Shown here: piece by piece, positions 53,037 to 62,561 of the stretch | Numbering within the stretch: the stretch's first letter is position 1 | Layout of the letters: every line of letters starts with the position of its first letter | From: Myxococcales bacterium | GTDB taxonomy: Bacteria; Myxococcota_A; Polyangia; Polyangiales; Polyangiaceae | Direction: 5' to 3' | DNA: 64,000 nt | NCBI GenBank assembly: GCA_016703425.1 | Contig: JADJCA010000015.1 | Span: 124,001-188,000 of the forward strand | The notes under the pieces: model-generated | What the model was told of the DNA's origin: nothing | Databases searched by the model: none | What the model saw: only the letters and a program-made list of their open reading frames with translations | Translations under genes and position numbers: made by a program

Positions 53037-54344
53037 GTGCGATTTCCCGGACGACGCAAACACAAGCACTACTTCCCGGTCCACGAGCGTGATCCGCTCC
53101 TCCACCACGCGGGTGTCGACGCGCCGGACGCCAAGGTGCACGTCGTCGGCATCGATCAGACGTTGGTCGACATCGACGCCCGCGTTCCCGACGAGCTCCT
53201 AAGCCGCTACGAGCTGCCAAAGGGCGGCTCGACCCTCATCGCGAGCGATCGCGCCGCGCGCCTCTACGACGAGCTGTTCCACAACAAGCAGATCTCCTGC
53301 GAATTCGCCGGCGGCACCGTCGGCAACACCTTGCACAACTACTCCCTGCTCGGTGACGACGCGTCCATTTTGCTGGGTGTCATGAGCGACGTGATTCGCG
53401 TGGGCACGTCCGGGTATCGGTACCTGTCGAACACCTCGAGCCGCGTGAACCTCGATCACTTGCAGCCCGTCGACGGCGCCATCGGTCGCTGCTTCGCGCT
53501 CGTGACACCGGACGGGGAGCGAACGTTCGCCATCAGCGCCGGCAAGATGAACGACCTTCGGCCCGAGAGCGTCCCGGAGGACGTCTTCGTGGGCGCCGCG
53601 GCGCTCTTGATCTCGGCGTACCTGATGCGCGCCGACAAGGGCGAGCCGATGCCTGCGGCGACGCTGCGCGCCGTGGCGCTCGCGAAGGAGCACGGCGTGC
53701 CGGTGGTGCTGACGCTCGGCACGCGCTTTATCATCGCCGACCGCCCCGAGTTCTGGCGCTCGTTCATCGGCGAACACGTTGACGTGCTCGCGATGAACGA
53801 AGAAGAGGGCGAAGCCCTCACGGGGTTGTCCGATCCGTTGCTCGCGTGCGAGCGCGCGCTCGAGTGGGCCGACCTCGTGCTCTGCACGGCCGGCGCCACG
53901 GGGCTCTACCTCGCCGGGTACACCGACGACGCCGTGAAGCGCGCCACGCGGTATCCGCTTCTGCCGGGCGCGCTCCCCGAGTTCAATCGCTTTGAGTTCA
54001 GCCGCCCCATGCTGAAAGAGCGCTGCGCGAAGCCCCTCAAGGTCTTCGCGCACATCGCGCCCTACCACGGCGGCCCCGCGCGCATCACGAGCGCCAACGG
54101 GGCCGGCGACGCCGCGCTCGCAGCGCTCCTCCACGACATGTCGGCCAATCGGTACCACCGCGCCCGCGTGCCCACGTCGGCCAAACACGTGCGTGACTTT
54201 CTCACGTACTCGTCGATGAGCCAGGTGTGCCGCTACGCGAACCGCGTCAGCTACGAGGTCCTCGTGCAATCGTCGCCGCGGCTCACGCGCGGGCTGCCGG
54301 AGCGCGAAGAGGGCCTCAACGAAGAGGCCTACTGGGCCATGTGA
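53037..54344 (+). CDS. gsk: Inosine-guanosine kinase
   Basis: 435 residues from GTG 53037. It follows E. coli Gsk (434 residues) from end to end: RFPGRRKHKHYFPVHERDPLL at the N-terminus, VVGIDQTLVDID, EFAGGTVGNTLHNYS, LGVMSDVI, GAIGRCFALV, VVLTLGTRFIIADRPEFW, the catalytic NGAGDAALAALLHD (Asp about 357) and the C-terminal PRLTRGLPEREEGLNEEAYW. PfkB-type fold. It phosphorylates inosine and guanosine with ATP for nucleotide salvage. This enzyme is best known from Gammaproteobacteria, so transfer is worth testing. Confidence 0.95.
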   Translation: MRFPGRRKHKHYFPVHERDPLLHHAGVDAPDAKVHVVGIDQTLVDIDARVPDELLSRYELPKGGSTLIASDRAARLYDELFHNKQISCEFAGGTVGNTLHNYSLLGDDASILLGVMSDVIRVGTSGYRYLSNTSSRVNLDHLQPVDGAIGRCFALVTPDGERTFAISAGKMNDLRPESVPEDVFVGAAALLISAYLMRADKGEPMPAATLRAVALAKEHGVPVVLTLGTRFIIADRPEFWRSFIGEHVDVLAMNEEEGEALTGLSDPLLACERALEWADLVLCTAGATGLYLAGYTDDAVKRATRYPLLPGALPEFNRFEFSRPMLKERCAKPLKVFAHIAPYHGGPARITSANGAGDAALAALLHDMSANRYHRARVPTSAKHVRDFLTYSSMSQVCRYANRVSYEVLVQSSPRLTRGLPEREEGLNEEAYWAM

Positions 54345-54397
54345 CGATGGCCCCGCGCGCCGATGCTTGGCGACGCGTGCCGGTCGTGGTCGCGGGC

Positions 54398-54820
54398 CTA
54401 CCCGGGAATTCCCGCCAACATCGCGCGCGCGTTGGCTTCCGACGCGACCCGCATGCGATAGCGACGGTTCGCCGAGTCTCGCACGCTGATGACGTACGCG
54501 ATGACCGTGCCCCGACTGCGGAGGCCGACGATCCCCGCGCCCTTGAGCTCCGAGCGGCGCGTGAGCAAGAGCTCCACGAGCGTCTTCAGGCGGCCCTTCA
54601 TGAAGACGATGAAGCCGATGCCAAAGGCGAGCGAGAGGACGCCGAAGATGGCAGCCGCGATACGCGCACCATCTTCATCGGCCTTGCCTGGCACGAAGAT
54701 GGCCACCGAGAAGATGGCTCCCAGGAAGATCCAAATGCCTCCCGTCAGCTTGTGCATGGTCAGTTGCTTGGCGGCGCTGTCGCGAACGATACCTTCGAGG
54801 CCCGAACTCATTTCCACCAT
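54398..54820 (-). CDS. Small membrane protein
   Basis: 140 residues with two transmembrane helices (about 26-45, GIWIFLGAIFSVAIFV; about 54-73, AAAIFGVLSLAFGIGFIVFM) and a soluble C-terminal beta-domain of about 60 residues (LKGAGIVGLRSRGTVIAYVISVRDS). No family identified. It lies between convergent gsk and the methyltransferase gene. Confidence 0.7.
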   Translation of the reverse strand: MVEMSSGLEGIVRDSAAKQLTMHKLTGGIWIFLGAIFSVAIFVPGKADEDGARIAAAIFGVLSLAFGIGFIVFMKGRLKTLVELLLTRRSELKGAGIVGLRSRGTVIAYVISVRDSANRRYRMRVASEANARAMLAGIPG

Positions 54821-54905
54821 CTTGTCTCAATCGAACGTGGGCGAACAAGTCTGCGACCGTCGCTCGCGCGATCGTCACAGACTTCGCCTGATGGACAGAG
54901 AAGGC

Positions 54906-55754
54906 TCACGCTCTGGCGCGGCGAGCCTCAACGAGCCACGCGGCCGCGCCCAGCGAGACGCGGCCGTTGTTTTCGTGCGGAGCGAGTGCGGCTTTTAGCC
55001 TCAGCGCGGCGGCCGCGCGAACCTCGTCAGGTGCCTCCCCCAGCGCCGAGCCCACGGGGCCCGTCTGCATGACGAAGGGCACCGCCGCCTCGACGCCGCC
55101 CTCGCTCGCGACGCAAGCACGGAAGTCGAGCGGACGCAGCGCGAGCTCCACGAAGCCGGCGCGTTCGAGGATGCCTCGAAGTCGTTCCTCGTCGGCCAAC
55201 GCGAAGGGGCCCGGGGCGAGTGGGTCCGCAGCCGGCGGCTCGGGCAGCAGATCGGAGATCGCGGCCGCCGGGGCGCTCGCCCATTGGTTTTCGGCCCGGG
55301 CTCGCCAGCACGCGAAGAGGAGACGCCCGCCAGGCCGGAGGTTCTCAGCGATTCGCGCGAAGGCGGCGTCGGGCGCGGCGAAGAACATCACGCCGAAGCG
55401 CGACACGGCGAGATCGAAGGGAGCGTCGCCGATCCAAGACGATGCGTCGGCCTCGACCAGCGCGACCTTGCCTTGCGTTCGTTTCGCAGCGACGGCCAGC
55501 ATGGGGGCTGAGACGTCGACGCCCGTCACCGCGGCGCCGCGCTCGAGCCACAGCGCACACGTCTCGCCGGTGCCGCATCCGATGTCGAGGACGCGTTGAC
55601 CCGCGAGCGCGCCGGCGCGCGCCGTCAGCGCCGCCGTGACCGGCGCGAGCATCTCGTCGAGGTTCCTCTGCAAGGCCGCCCACTTCTCGCCGGCGCGGCC
55701 GTTCCAGTAGTCGATTTGCGCGGAGTTCGATTCGTTCATGGGGCGGTCCGACAT
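54906..55754 (-). CDS. SAM-dependent methyltransferase (class I)
   Basis: 282 residues from ATG 55754; ATG 55739 (MNESNSAQIDYWNG) is an equal alternative. N-terminal QIDYWNGRAGEKW is typical of UbiE/Methyltransf_11-25 proteins. Motif I is VLDIGCGTGETC, the acidic tip VTGVDVSAPML, then VALVEADASSW and PFDLAVSRFGVMFFAAP and LRPGGRLLFACWR. All SAM-binding elements are intact. Substrate unknown. Confidence 0.88.
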   Translation of the reverse strand: MSDRPMNESNSAQIDYWNGRAGEKWAALQRNLDEMLAPVTAALTARAGALAGQRVLDIGCGTGETCALWLERGAAVTGVDVSAPMLAVAAKRTQGKVALVEADASSWIGDAPFDLAVSRFGVMFFAAPDAAFARIAENLRPGGRLLFACWRARAENQWASAPAAAISDLLPEPPAADPLAPGPFALADEERLRGILERAGFVELALRPLDFRACVASEGGVEAAVPFVMQTGPVGSALGEAPDEVRAAAALRLKAALAPHENNGRVSLGAAAWLVEARRARA

Positions 55755-55834
55755 CGAGGAGCTGCGAGGCGGTAGGGGGAGCCCCTCGGTGCGACCACGC
55801 ACGACCTCGACCCGTCCATGTACCATGAGCCGCC

Positions 55835-56695
55835 ATGACTCGCGCCGTCGTCCGCTACGAGATCTTCGTCAAGAGCGCCGACCCTTACGTGATGACCCCC
55901 TACATGATGGGCTACTCGGCGGGAGCCAACCTCCGACGGGTCGCGATGGCCCGCGCTCGAAAGGCACCTCAACCGCCGTCGTTCATGTGCGTCGGCGGCG
56001 GCGTCTTTCGGCAGCCTGCGCCGTTCCAAGACGCGGCCGCCAGCCGTGCCCTCGAGGAGGCGGCGGCTTGTTACGTCGTCGAATACGAAGGCCCGCGACA
56101 AGATTCGCTTTGGTACCTCGACGCGGCCCTCAAGCTTGCCGTCGACATCGCCAAGCAGTGCAAGGGCATCGTCGTGGATCGAACAGCCGACGCGTTCGTC
56201 TCCAAAGACGTCCTCAAAACGCTCGCCAAAGGTGTTGCGGTCCGCGACACGGTCTCGCTTCGGGAGACCCGGAAGGGCGAGCGCGTCACCCTCGCAACGG
56301 AGGGCATGTCGAAGTACGGGCAAGTCGATTTCGTGCTTGTGAACGTTTCCCTCGACCTGGCGGAGATGGGCCGTCGCCTGCTCTACGACAACCTCTGCGC
56401 TTACTCGATGACGCGCGCGGTGCTCGCGGGACAGACGTTCGGCAGCAGCGCGGTGCGAATGATCTTCGCCGCAGATCGCCTGGGCCGACTCGAGGTGCGA
56501 GACGTTCACCCCACCAAGAAGGCCGCCCTGAAGGGCAACGACGCGCTCATCGAGGCGCTTCGTTCGGTTTGGGCAGAGGCGCAAGGTGGCAGCAAGTCGC
56601 CGCGCAAGAAGGCGCCGGTGAACAAGGCGCCTGCGAAGAAGAAGAAGAAGGTCGCGGCGAAGCGCTCGAAGACGAAGAAGAGCCCGACGTCGTGA
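55835..56695 (+). CDS. Hypothetical protein with a Lys-rich tail
   Basis: 286 residues. A soluble domain of about 235 residues with no known motif, including YYFV-like AACYVVEYEGPRQDSLWYLDAALKLAVDIAKQCKG and VDFVLVNVSLDLAEMGRRLL, followed by a Lys/Ala/Pro-rich tail of 45 residues (KKAPVNKAPAKKKKKVAAKR). No signal peptide. Its stop overlaps the start of the lipase-like gene (GTGA), so the two are translated together. Function unknown; the tail resembles that of the DUF1801 protein at 52540. Confidence 0.75.
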   Translation: MTRAVVRYEIFVKSADPYVMTPYMMGYSAGANLRRVAMARARKAPQPPSFMCVGGGVFRQPAPFQDAAASRALEEAAACYVVEYEGPRQDSLWYLDAALKLAVDIAKQCKGIVVDRTADAFVSKDVLKTLAKGVAVRDTVSLRETRKGERVTLATEGMSKYGQVDFVLVNVSLDLAEMGRRLLYDNLCAYSMTRAVLAGQTFGSSAVRMIFAADRLGRLEVRDVHPTKKAALKGNDALIEALRSVWAEAQGGSKSPRKKAPVNKAPAKKKKKVAAKRSKTKKSPTS

Positions 56696-57906
56696 CAGAA
56701 CCGCGAAAGCGAAAGGGCGCGCGGCCGCACGGCGACGATGCCCGCGCCGCGAGCCGCTTGCTCGTGGAGGCGACGCTGCGCGTCACAGACATCGTCCACG
56801 CGATGCACCGCCGCATCGCCAGCGGCCCGAACGTCCTCGGACTTCCTCTTGAAGCACCGGCGCGCGTGCTCACAGGCCTCGTCTACGGGAGCGTTCGCGG
56901 CGTCACACAAGCCGTCGGCGCCGTCGTCGACGCCGTCTTGGCCTCGTTGGGACCGCTGCTCGGCGAGAGCGCGCCCGGCGCGGAGCGGGCCGCTGTGCTG
57001 GCAGCCCTCAACGGCGTGGTCGGCGACTACCTGAGCGAAACGGGCAGTGCGCTCGCGACCACCATGTGCCTTTGCCACGACGGTGACACGCTCGACCTCG
57101 AGGCAAGCGCCCTTCGGGAGGCCCTGCCCGACGCGTCAAGTCGAGTCGTCGTCCTCGTACACGGCTCATCGATGAACGACCTTCAGTGGCGCCGCGCCGG
57201 TCACGATCACGGGGCCGCGCTGGCGCGGGACCTCGGCTACTCGGCCCTCTACCTGCGCTACAACAGTGGGCTCCACGTCTCGACGAACGGTCGCGCCTTC
57301 GCTGCGCTCCTCGAAGAGCTCTTCGCGGCGTGGCCCGTCCCCTTAACCGAGCTCGTCCTCGTCGGCCACAGCATGGGGGGCCTCGTTGTGCGGAGCGCCT
57401 GCCACGCCGGCGAGGTTGCGGCGCACAAGTGGCGGGCCGACGCGCTGACGAAGCTCGTGTGCCTCGGCTCGCCTCACCACGGCGCGCCGCTGGAACGCGG
57501 TGGCAACTGGGTCGACGTGCTGCTCGGCGTCAGCGGTTACAGCGCCCCCTTGGCGCGGCTCGGGAGGCTACGCAGCGCCGGCGTGACCGATCTCCGCTAC
57601 GGCAACGTGCTCGACGAGGACTGGAATGGCCGCGATCGCTTCGCGCTCGCCGGCGATCCACGGACGGGCCTGCCGCTACCTAAGGGGGTGCAGTGTTACG
57701 CCGTCGCGGCGACGACATCGCTCGCGACAGCCACGCGGCTCGCGGGCGACGGCCTCGTGCCGATCGATAGCGCGCTCGGGCGCCCCTCGCTCGCGTTCCC
57801 CGAGACGAATCAATTCATCGCCTACGGCGCCGGACACCTCGACCTCTTGAGTCGCCCTGAGGTCTACGAGCAGCTCCGCACGTGGCTCTCGAGCGGCGAG
57901 GACTAG
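56692..57906 (+). CDS. PGAP1/lipase-like alpha/beta hydrolase
   Basis: 404 residues from GTG 56692, overlapping the upstream stop. The N-terminal 130 residues are helical and Ala-rich. The hydrolase part begins VVVLVHGSSMND (oxyanion His-Gly) and has the nucleophile elbow GHSMGGLVVRSA and CLGSPHHGAPLERGGN. A late His in GAGHLDLLSRPEV completes a plausible Ser-Asp-His triad. It resembles PGAP1-like and triacylglycerol-lipase esterases. No signal peptide, so the enzyme is probably cytosolic. Substrate unknown. Confidence 0.85.
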   Translation: MTEPRKRKGARPHGDDARAASRLLVEATLRVTDIVHAMHRRIASGPNVLGLPLEAPARVLTGLVYGSVRGVTQAVGAVVDAVLASLGPLLGESAPGAERAAVLAALNGVVGDYLSETGSALATTMCLCHDGDTLDLEASALREALPDASSRVVVLVHGSSMNDLQWRRAGHDHGAALARDLGYSALYLRYNSGLHVSTNGRAFAALLEELFAAWPVPLTELVLVGHSMGGLVVRSACHAGEVAAHKWRADALTKLVCLGSPHHGAPLERGGNWVDVLLGVSGYSAPLARLGRLRSAGVTDLRYGNVLDEDWNGRDRFALAGDPRTGLPLPKGVQCYAVAATTSLATATRLAGDGLVPIDSALGRPSLAFPETNQFIAYGAGHLDLLSRPEVYEQLRTWLSSGED

Positions 57907-57960
57907 AGCGTCTTTCACGACCGGGCGTGCGACTGAGCGTCGCGGGCGCCGCGTCGGGGG

Positions 57961-59052
57961 TTACGTGAAGGTCAACGACCGGCGACCGTAGTCGAGCTTC
58001 ATGGCCTCTTTCGCCAGGTAGAGCGTCTCCTCGGCGACGGCGTTGGCCTTGGCCGAGTGGGCGCGCACGATCTCGAGCACCGTCGCGTCGCCGCGCTCGC
58101 CTTCGAGGGCGGCGCGCCGCTCACGCATCGGCCCGAGCAGCTCGTCGATGGCGGCCGCGATCTCGACCTTCACGTGGCCGTCGCCGATGTTGTCGCCCCG
58201 CGAATACCGGTCTTCAAGCTCGGACACCTTGGCCGGGTCTTTGATGAAGGCGCGCACGTACTGAAAGAGCGCGTTGGTCACGTCGCCAGGCTCCGTCATC
58301 GTCTGACGGCCTGTGTAGAGCGCACCCATCTTCTTTTTGATGTCCTTGGCTGTGTCGGTCAAGAAGATGGCGTTGCCGAGGCTCTTGGACATCTTGTTCT
58401 TGCCGTCGGTGCCAACGAGGCGCCCCACCCGTCCGATGTGGGCGCGCGGGATCGGAAAGACGCCTCCTTGGCCGACGTGCTCTTCGTCTTTCGCTTGCGG
58501 GTCCACGCCCGCGTAGGTCCAGTTGAATCGCCGCGCGACCTCGCGGCACATCTCGATGTGCGCCGCCTGATCTTCACCCACCGGCACGAGCTCGGCGCGG
58601 AAGGCGAGGATGTCGGCGCACTGCCCGACGGCGTAGAGCGGAAACCCGAAGCTGTAGTGATCGCCGAGCTCCTTCTGTTCGATCTCGGTCTTGAGCGTCG
58701 GGTTTCGCATGACCCGGTTGAAGGGCAACAGCATCGCGAAGTACCACGACAGCTCGGCGATGGCCGGAACCTCGGTCTGTAGGACCAACGTGGAGCGCTC
58801 CGGATCAATGCCGGCGGCGAGCCAGTCTTTGACGATCTCGAGCGTGTCGCGGCGGATGTCCGCCGGCAGCTCCGACCGCGTCGTGAACGCGTGCATGTTC
58901 GCGAGCAAGAAGAAGCACTCGTAGTCGTCCTGGAGCTTGACGCGATTCTCGAGCGAGCCAACCCAGTGGCCCAGGTGAAGCCTCCCGGTGGGGGTGTCGC
59001 CGGTCAGGATGCGGGGACGACCGCTCGTGGCGGGCACGCGTTCGTTGCTCAT
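57961..59052 (-). CDS. trpS: Tryptophanyl-tRNA synthetase
   Basis: 363 residues. Class I synthetase with HIGH as HLGH (residues 26-29, GRLHLGHWVG) and KMSKS as NKMSKSLGN (about 218-226). Between them are the Trp-pocket segments VLQTEVPAIAELSWYF, YAVGQCADILAF, VPVGEDQAAHIEMCREVARRFN and the C-terminal anticodon helices. It charges tRNA-Trp. Length is slightly above the bacterial average of about 330. It stands alone, as trpS usually does. Confidence 0.96.
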   Translation of the reverse strand: MSNERVPATSGRPRILTGDTPTGRLHLGHWVGSLENRVKLQDDYECFFLLANMHAFTTRSELPADIRRDTLEIVKDWLAAGIDPERSTLVLQTEVPAIAELSWYFAMLLPFNRVMRNPTLKTEIEQKELGDHYSFGFPLYAVGQCADILAFRAELVPVGEDQAAHIEMCREVARRFNWTYAGVDPQAKDEEHVGQGGVFPIPRAHIGRVGRLVGTDGKNKMSKSLGNAIFLTDTAKDIKKKMGALYTGRQTMTEPGDVTNALFQYVRAFIKDPAKVSELEDRYSRGDNIGDGHVKVEIAAAIDELLGPMRERRAALEGERGDATVLEIVRAHSAKANAVAEETLYLAKEAMKLDYGRRSLTFT

Positions 59053-59175
59053 CGGGAAGCTCGGGTCGGCGCGAGGGCGGTTATTCGGTGGGCAAGGCAG
59101 GAAAGCTTACGCGATTTCGAGGCAGCGGCGTCGTCCTCTCGGCAGGAGCGCGAAGGCGGCGCGAGACGCTCTCGC

Positions 59176-60514
59176 TCACACCGGCGTGGCGACGCCGACC
59201 TTCTTCGCCAGGGCGCGGATGGCGGGGACGTGCGCCTTCTTCAGGTGGTCATAGGCGTCGCGTTGTGCGGCCTCGTGGGCGCGGACGAAGGCCTGAAGGG
59301 CCGCGTGTGCCTCGCCGGCTGCGCGATGGGTCGCACCGTCGAGCCCGTGGAAGTCCTCGTGAATGTGCTTGCGCCGCTGAGTGGCGTCGAAGCTCGTGGC
59401 GTCAATGTCGGTCGTGAGCGTCGCGCCGAGGAGGCGGCGCGCATGCTCGACGTGGCTCCGGGCGAGCACAACGAATCGGGCGGCGTCGACGCGAGACACG
59501 GGGGCGATCGCCTTCTTCGGTCGCTCCAGGCAGGGATCTTTGCCGGCGGCACGAAGGAGGAGTGCCTTGCCTGCTCGGACGTGGGCGCGCGCGAGCTGAG
59601 CCCACGGTTCGAGCTCGGCCAGGTGCGGTCGCACCTTGGCGCGGTGCGCGGTCGCCCATGCGTCGAGCTCCGCCCGCTCCTCTTCGGCGCGGGGGTCGGC
59701 GAGGGCGGCGTGGGCGACGAACCTTTCGATGGCTGGCGTCGGCGACGAGAGCCCGGCATCGACAAGCACGTCGAGCAGCGGCAAGAGCTCACGATACGCG
59801 GCGCTCAAGACGAGCCGCCCGACGAGGGCCTCGACGACGTCGAGCGCGGCCGCGCGGCGCGCGTCCGGGTAGCGCATCGCAAACTGCATCGCCGGTCTCG
59901 CAACGAGGTCATTGAGCACGAGCGGGTTTGCGTACGCGGCATCGGCAACGACGTCGCCGATGGCGCGAAGGAGCGGCACCTGGCTGGCGCGCGGGGCCTT
60001 CTCGAGGCGCGCCACGAGGCGGCGGAGCACGGAGAGGTGGGCGCCGCTCTCGTCGGCGACCGGCGAGGTCATCCCCTCGACCAGCGCGAGCACGGCCTCC
60101 CGGCGGCGGCGGCTTTTCGCCCTCCGCCACGTCCTCGAGGTAGAGGGTCTCCACGAGCGCGAGGTAAGCCAAGTCGCGCGCATCGTCGACGCGGCGCCGC
60201 GCGAGGCACGCGAGCGACAGGTCGAACATCGCCTGGGGCTGCGCCCACCAGAGATCGGCGGCGGCCTTCCAGATCGTCGGTCGCCCGAGGACGCGCTTTC
60301 CAGCGACCTCAACGACGAGCGAGCCCACGAGCAGTGAGATCGCAGCGACGTGTCCGGTCACCTTCGCACCGCCGGCGCGGAGCTCTACGGCGCCGCCGCG
60401 GTAGACGAGAGCAAGCCGCGGCGGGCGCGGGAGCTTCAGCGCGTCGGCGCACGCATTGACGAGCGTGCGCAGCGGCGGAAGGAAGCTGGGCTTGGTCGGC
60501 AGCATGACGCTCAC
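59176..60514 (-). pseudogene. Ala/Leu-rich repeat protein split by a frameshift
   Basis: The N-terminal part is in one frame from GTG 60514 (ATG 60505 also possible), reading PSFLPPLRTLVNACADAL and IWKAAADLWWAQPQAMFDLSLACLARRRVDDARDLAYLAL. It ends in a CCG-repeat (about 60105-60120) and continues in another frame as EAVLALVEGMTSPVADESG to a helical, HEAT-like C-terminus ending at 59176. A single-base slip in the CCG run joins the parts into about 440 residues. Function not recognised; helical solenoid repeats are likely. Sequencing error in the short repeat is as plausible as a true mutation. Confidence 0.65.
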
Positions 60515-60523
60515 GATAGCTCG

Positions 60524-61336
60524 CTATCGCTTGCTCCCTGTGGCGGGCGGTGCCGCTCGGTTCGCGGGGACCACCTCCACGAGGAGCTTCACCACCTCAC
60601 GCGTCCACCCAGCGACGTGCCGCTCGGCGCCCGCGCCTTCGTAGCGATTGAAGTAGGACCCGTATTCGAGCGTCCCGCGCCACCCGCCCCCGCTCGCTGT
60701 GAGCTTCACGACGCTCGGCTGGGCAAGGCACTCGCGACTCCCGTCGGGCAACATCTCTTGGCACGCGCAGGTGCCCGGTTCGAGCGTGCACCGTTCGTCG
60801 CAACCGAAGCAGCCGAAGGGGCGCTCGTCCATCGAGGTCCCCTCGAGCACCAGCGAAGCGCCCTCGTCGTAGGCGACCGCCTTGAAGCCGATGAGCGAGC
60901 TCGGCATCTCGAGCCACGTGAAGCCGGCGTCGTCTTTGTACGCGGTGCAGGGCCTCAGCCGGTATTCGGCGCCGGTGCGGCAGGCGTAGTTGCCCGGCTT
61001 GAGCCTCGAGGGTCGCGCCGGCCCTGCCAGCACGCTGGAGCGATGGCGCGGCGCCTCGGGAAACGAGATCGCCCGGCGGCGTTCGTCGTCGGTCATCGCG
61101 CGTTCGAGCGGCGCGGCAGCTCCAGCCTCGACGACACGCGGCGCCGGCGCCGGCGCATGGGCGCGATCCGCCGCGCGCGGCGTCGCAGCCGCGGCCGACA
61201 CCGACTGCGGGCCATCGGACGAAGCGGCGCCTGGGGCAACCGCCACCGCGGGCGCTTCGGAGCTCGAGGCTGCGCACGAAGCGATCGACGTGCAAAGGAG
61301 GAGGGCGGGGCCGAGCCCCGCGGCGCGAGGATTCAT
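60524..61336 (-). CDS. Lipoprotein of unknown function
   Basis: 270 residues. Signal peptide with lipobox SIASCAA (about Cys21), a Pro/Ala/Ser linker to about residue 80, then a compact domain with eight Cys (YACRTG, RPCTAY, FGCFGCDERCT, GTCACQEML, SRECLAQ), which suggests disulfide bonds. No family recognised. Its start overlaps the stop of the truncated reductase-like gene (ATGA). It ends 10 bases before the start of the frameshifted gene, so the three minus-strand genes may form a unit. Confidence 0.75.
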   Translation of the reverse strand: MNPRAAGLGPALLLCTSIASCAASSSEAPAVAVAPGAASSDGPQSVSAAAATPRAADRAHAPAPAPRVVEAGAAAPLERAMTDDERRRAISFPEAPRHRSSVLAGPARPSRLKPGNYACRTGAEYRLRPCTAYKDDAGFTWLEMPSSLIGFKAVAYDEGASLVLEGTSMDERPFGCFGCDERCTLEPGTCACQEMLPDGSRECLAQPSVVKLTASGGGWRGTLEYGSYFNRYEGAGAERHVAGWTREVVKLLVEVVPANRAAPPATGSKR

Positions 61337-61602
61337 GAGGCCGCTTGTGTCCTCATGACGCCGTGGGTGGCGTGTTCGGCAGCGAAGTCGTCGTCGATGC
61401 CGCCTCGGCCGGGCGCGTCACCGATCAGCGGGGCGGCGAAGTCCGCGTGCATTCTCTGGAACGTCTTCGTGGCGAAGGCCCATTGGTGCAGGGCCATCCC
61501 TCCGACGCCCATGGGATTGGCCAGCGCTTGGTCGACGCCGGCGCCGTACCCGTCGATGGATATTGAGAACGCGTCTACCCGAAGCCTCGACATGCGGGTC
61601 AC
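61333..61602 (-). CDS. Truncated dihydrofolate-reductase-like (RibD C-terminal) protein
   Basis: 89 residues. MTRMSRLRVDAFSISIDGYGAGVDQALANPMGVGGMALHQWAFATKTFQRM is the N-terminus of the DHFR/RibD-C family, whose members are normally about 190-240 residues. After GGIDDDFAAEHA the frame stops. The expected second half (NADPH-binding GRxxF/GP and Trp-rich motifs) is absent. Gene is therefore probably a remnant, or the 3' part is lost through a deletion that left its stop fused to the next lipoprotein start. Not expected to be a working reductase. Confidence 0.65.
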   Translation of the reverse strand: MTRMSRLRVDAFSISIDGYGAGVDQALANPMGVGGMALHQWAFATKTFQRMHADFAAPLIGDAPGRGGIDDDFAAEHATHGVMRTQAAS

Positions 61603-61839
61603 TCCTGCTGGGTCGTTCGCCGTCGTGACAACGCGGCCCTCGCACCATCACACCACGAACAGGGCTTCTGTGGTCATCCAGGAGGCCCGGCGGGAGACCC
61701 CGGCGAAACAACTCTCTCGCCGCCCACTCCGAAGGGATGATGCGCAAGTTCGAGGCCATCGTCTTTGGTGACGGGTCTCTCTAGCGCGCCCGCGGCCGCG
61801 ATCTTTGACATCGGCGCAGCCCGGGGCGAGCCTCGCGCG

Positions 61840-62433
61840 ATGCGTCAGAACGCCGCTCGCTTTGCCTTCGCCCTCTTGGCCGCCGGGGCCAGCGCGTGCC
61901 GAAAGGACACGAACGCTACGTCGACCCCAAGCGCCGCGAGCACCCAAGCCGGCGCCAGCGCGACGCCGCAGCTCACCGTCACGTCGTCGACGCTAAGCGA
62001 CGGCAAGCCCATGCCGAAGGCGTACGTGTGCATCGACGACAAGCACCGCGACAAGTCGCCGCCCCTCGCGTGGTCGAAGGGCCCCCTTGGCACGGAGTAT
62101 TACGCCATCGAGATGCTCGACCTCGACGCGCCGCACGTCCCCAACGACTGGGACAAGGAGGCCAAGAACTTCGTGCACTGGCGCGTGATCAACGTGCCGA
62201 GCACGATGCTCTCGGTGCCCGAGTCTTCGAACGGCGCGCCACCGAACGCCGGCATGGCCGTGGCAAACGACTTCGGTCACGGCTACGGCGGTCCCTGCCC
62301 GCCTCCCGGCGCGCCGGCCCATCGCTACGCCATCACGGTCTACGCGCTCCCGAAGAAGCAGGCGATGAACCTCCCCATCCCGAAGGCGGAGGCGCTAGCG
62401 ACGGGGACGCTCACCGTGACTTACGCGCGATAG
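61840..62433 (+). CDS. YbhB/YbcL (PEBP)-family lipoprotein
   Basis: 197 residues from ATG 61840, which opens a signal peptide with lipobox GASACRK (about Cys20). PEBP fold with LTVTSSTLSDGKPMPKAYVC, SPPLAWSKGPLGTEYYAIEMLDLDAPH (ligand-pocket Asp-Pro/Ala region), KNFVHWRVINVPSTM and YGGPCPPPGAPAHRYAITVYAL with the C-terminal Pro motif. Bacterial members are Raf-kinase-inhibitor-like by fold only, and bind small anions. Function unknown. Exported form is unusual but common in Polyangia. Confidence 0.9.
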   Translation: MRQNAARFAFALLAAGASACRKDTNATSTPSAASTQAGASATPQLTVTSSTLSDGKPMPKAYVCIDDKHRDKSPPLAWSKGPLGTEYYAIEMLDLDAPHVPNDWDKEAKNFVHWRVINVPSTMLSVPESSNGAPPNAGMAVANDFGHGYGGPCPPPGAPAHRYAITVYALPKKQAMNLPIPKAEALATGTLTVTYAR

Positions 62434-62561
62434 GCCCACGGCGGGGTCGTATCCCAACGAGCGGTGCCGTGTGAGAATCGCTGGAAGTCGGGCGGGACTC
62501 GTCAACAACCTGAACGCTCGCCTTTGTCGTCCTCGCGCGCGGAAGCAAGGGGCTCGCCTCG

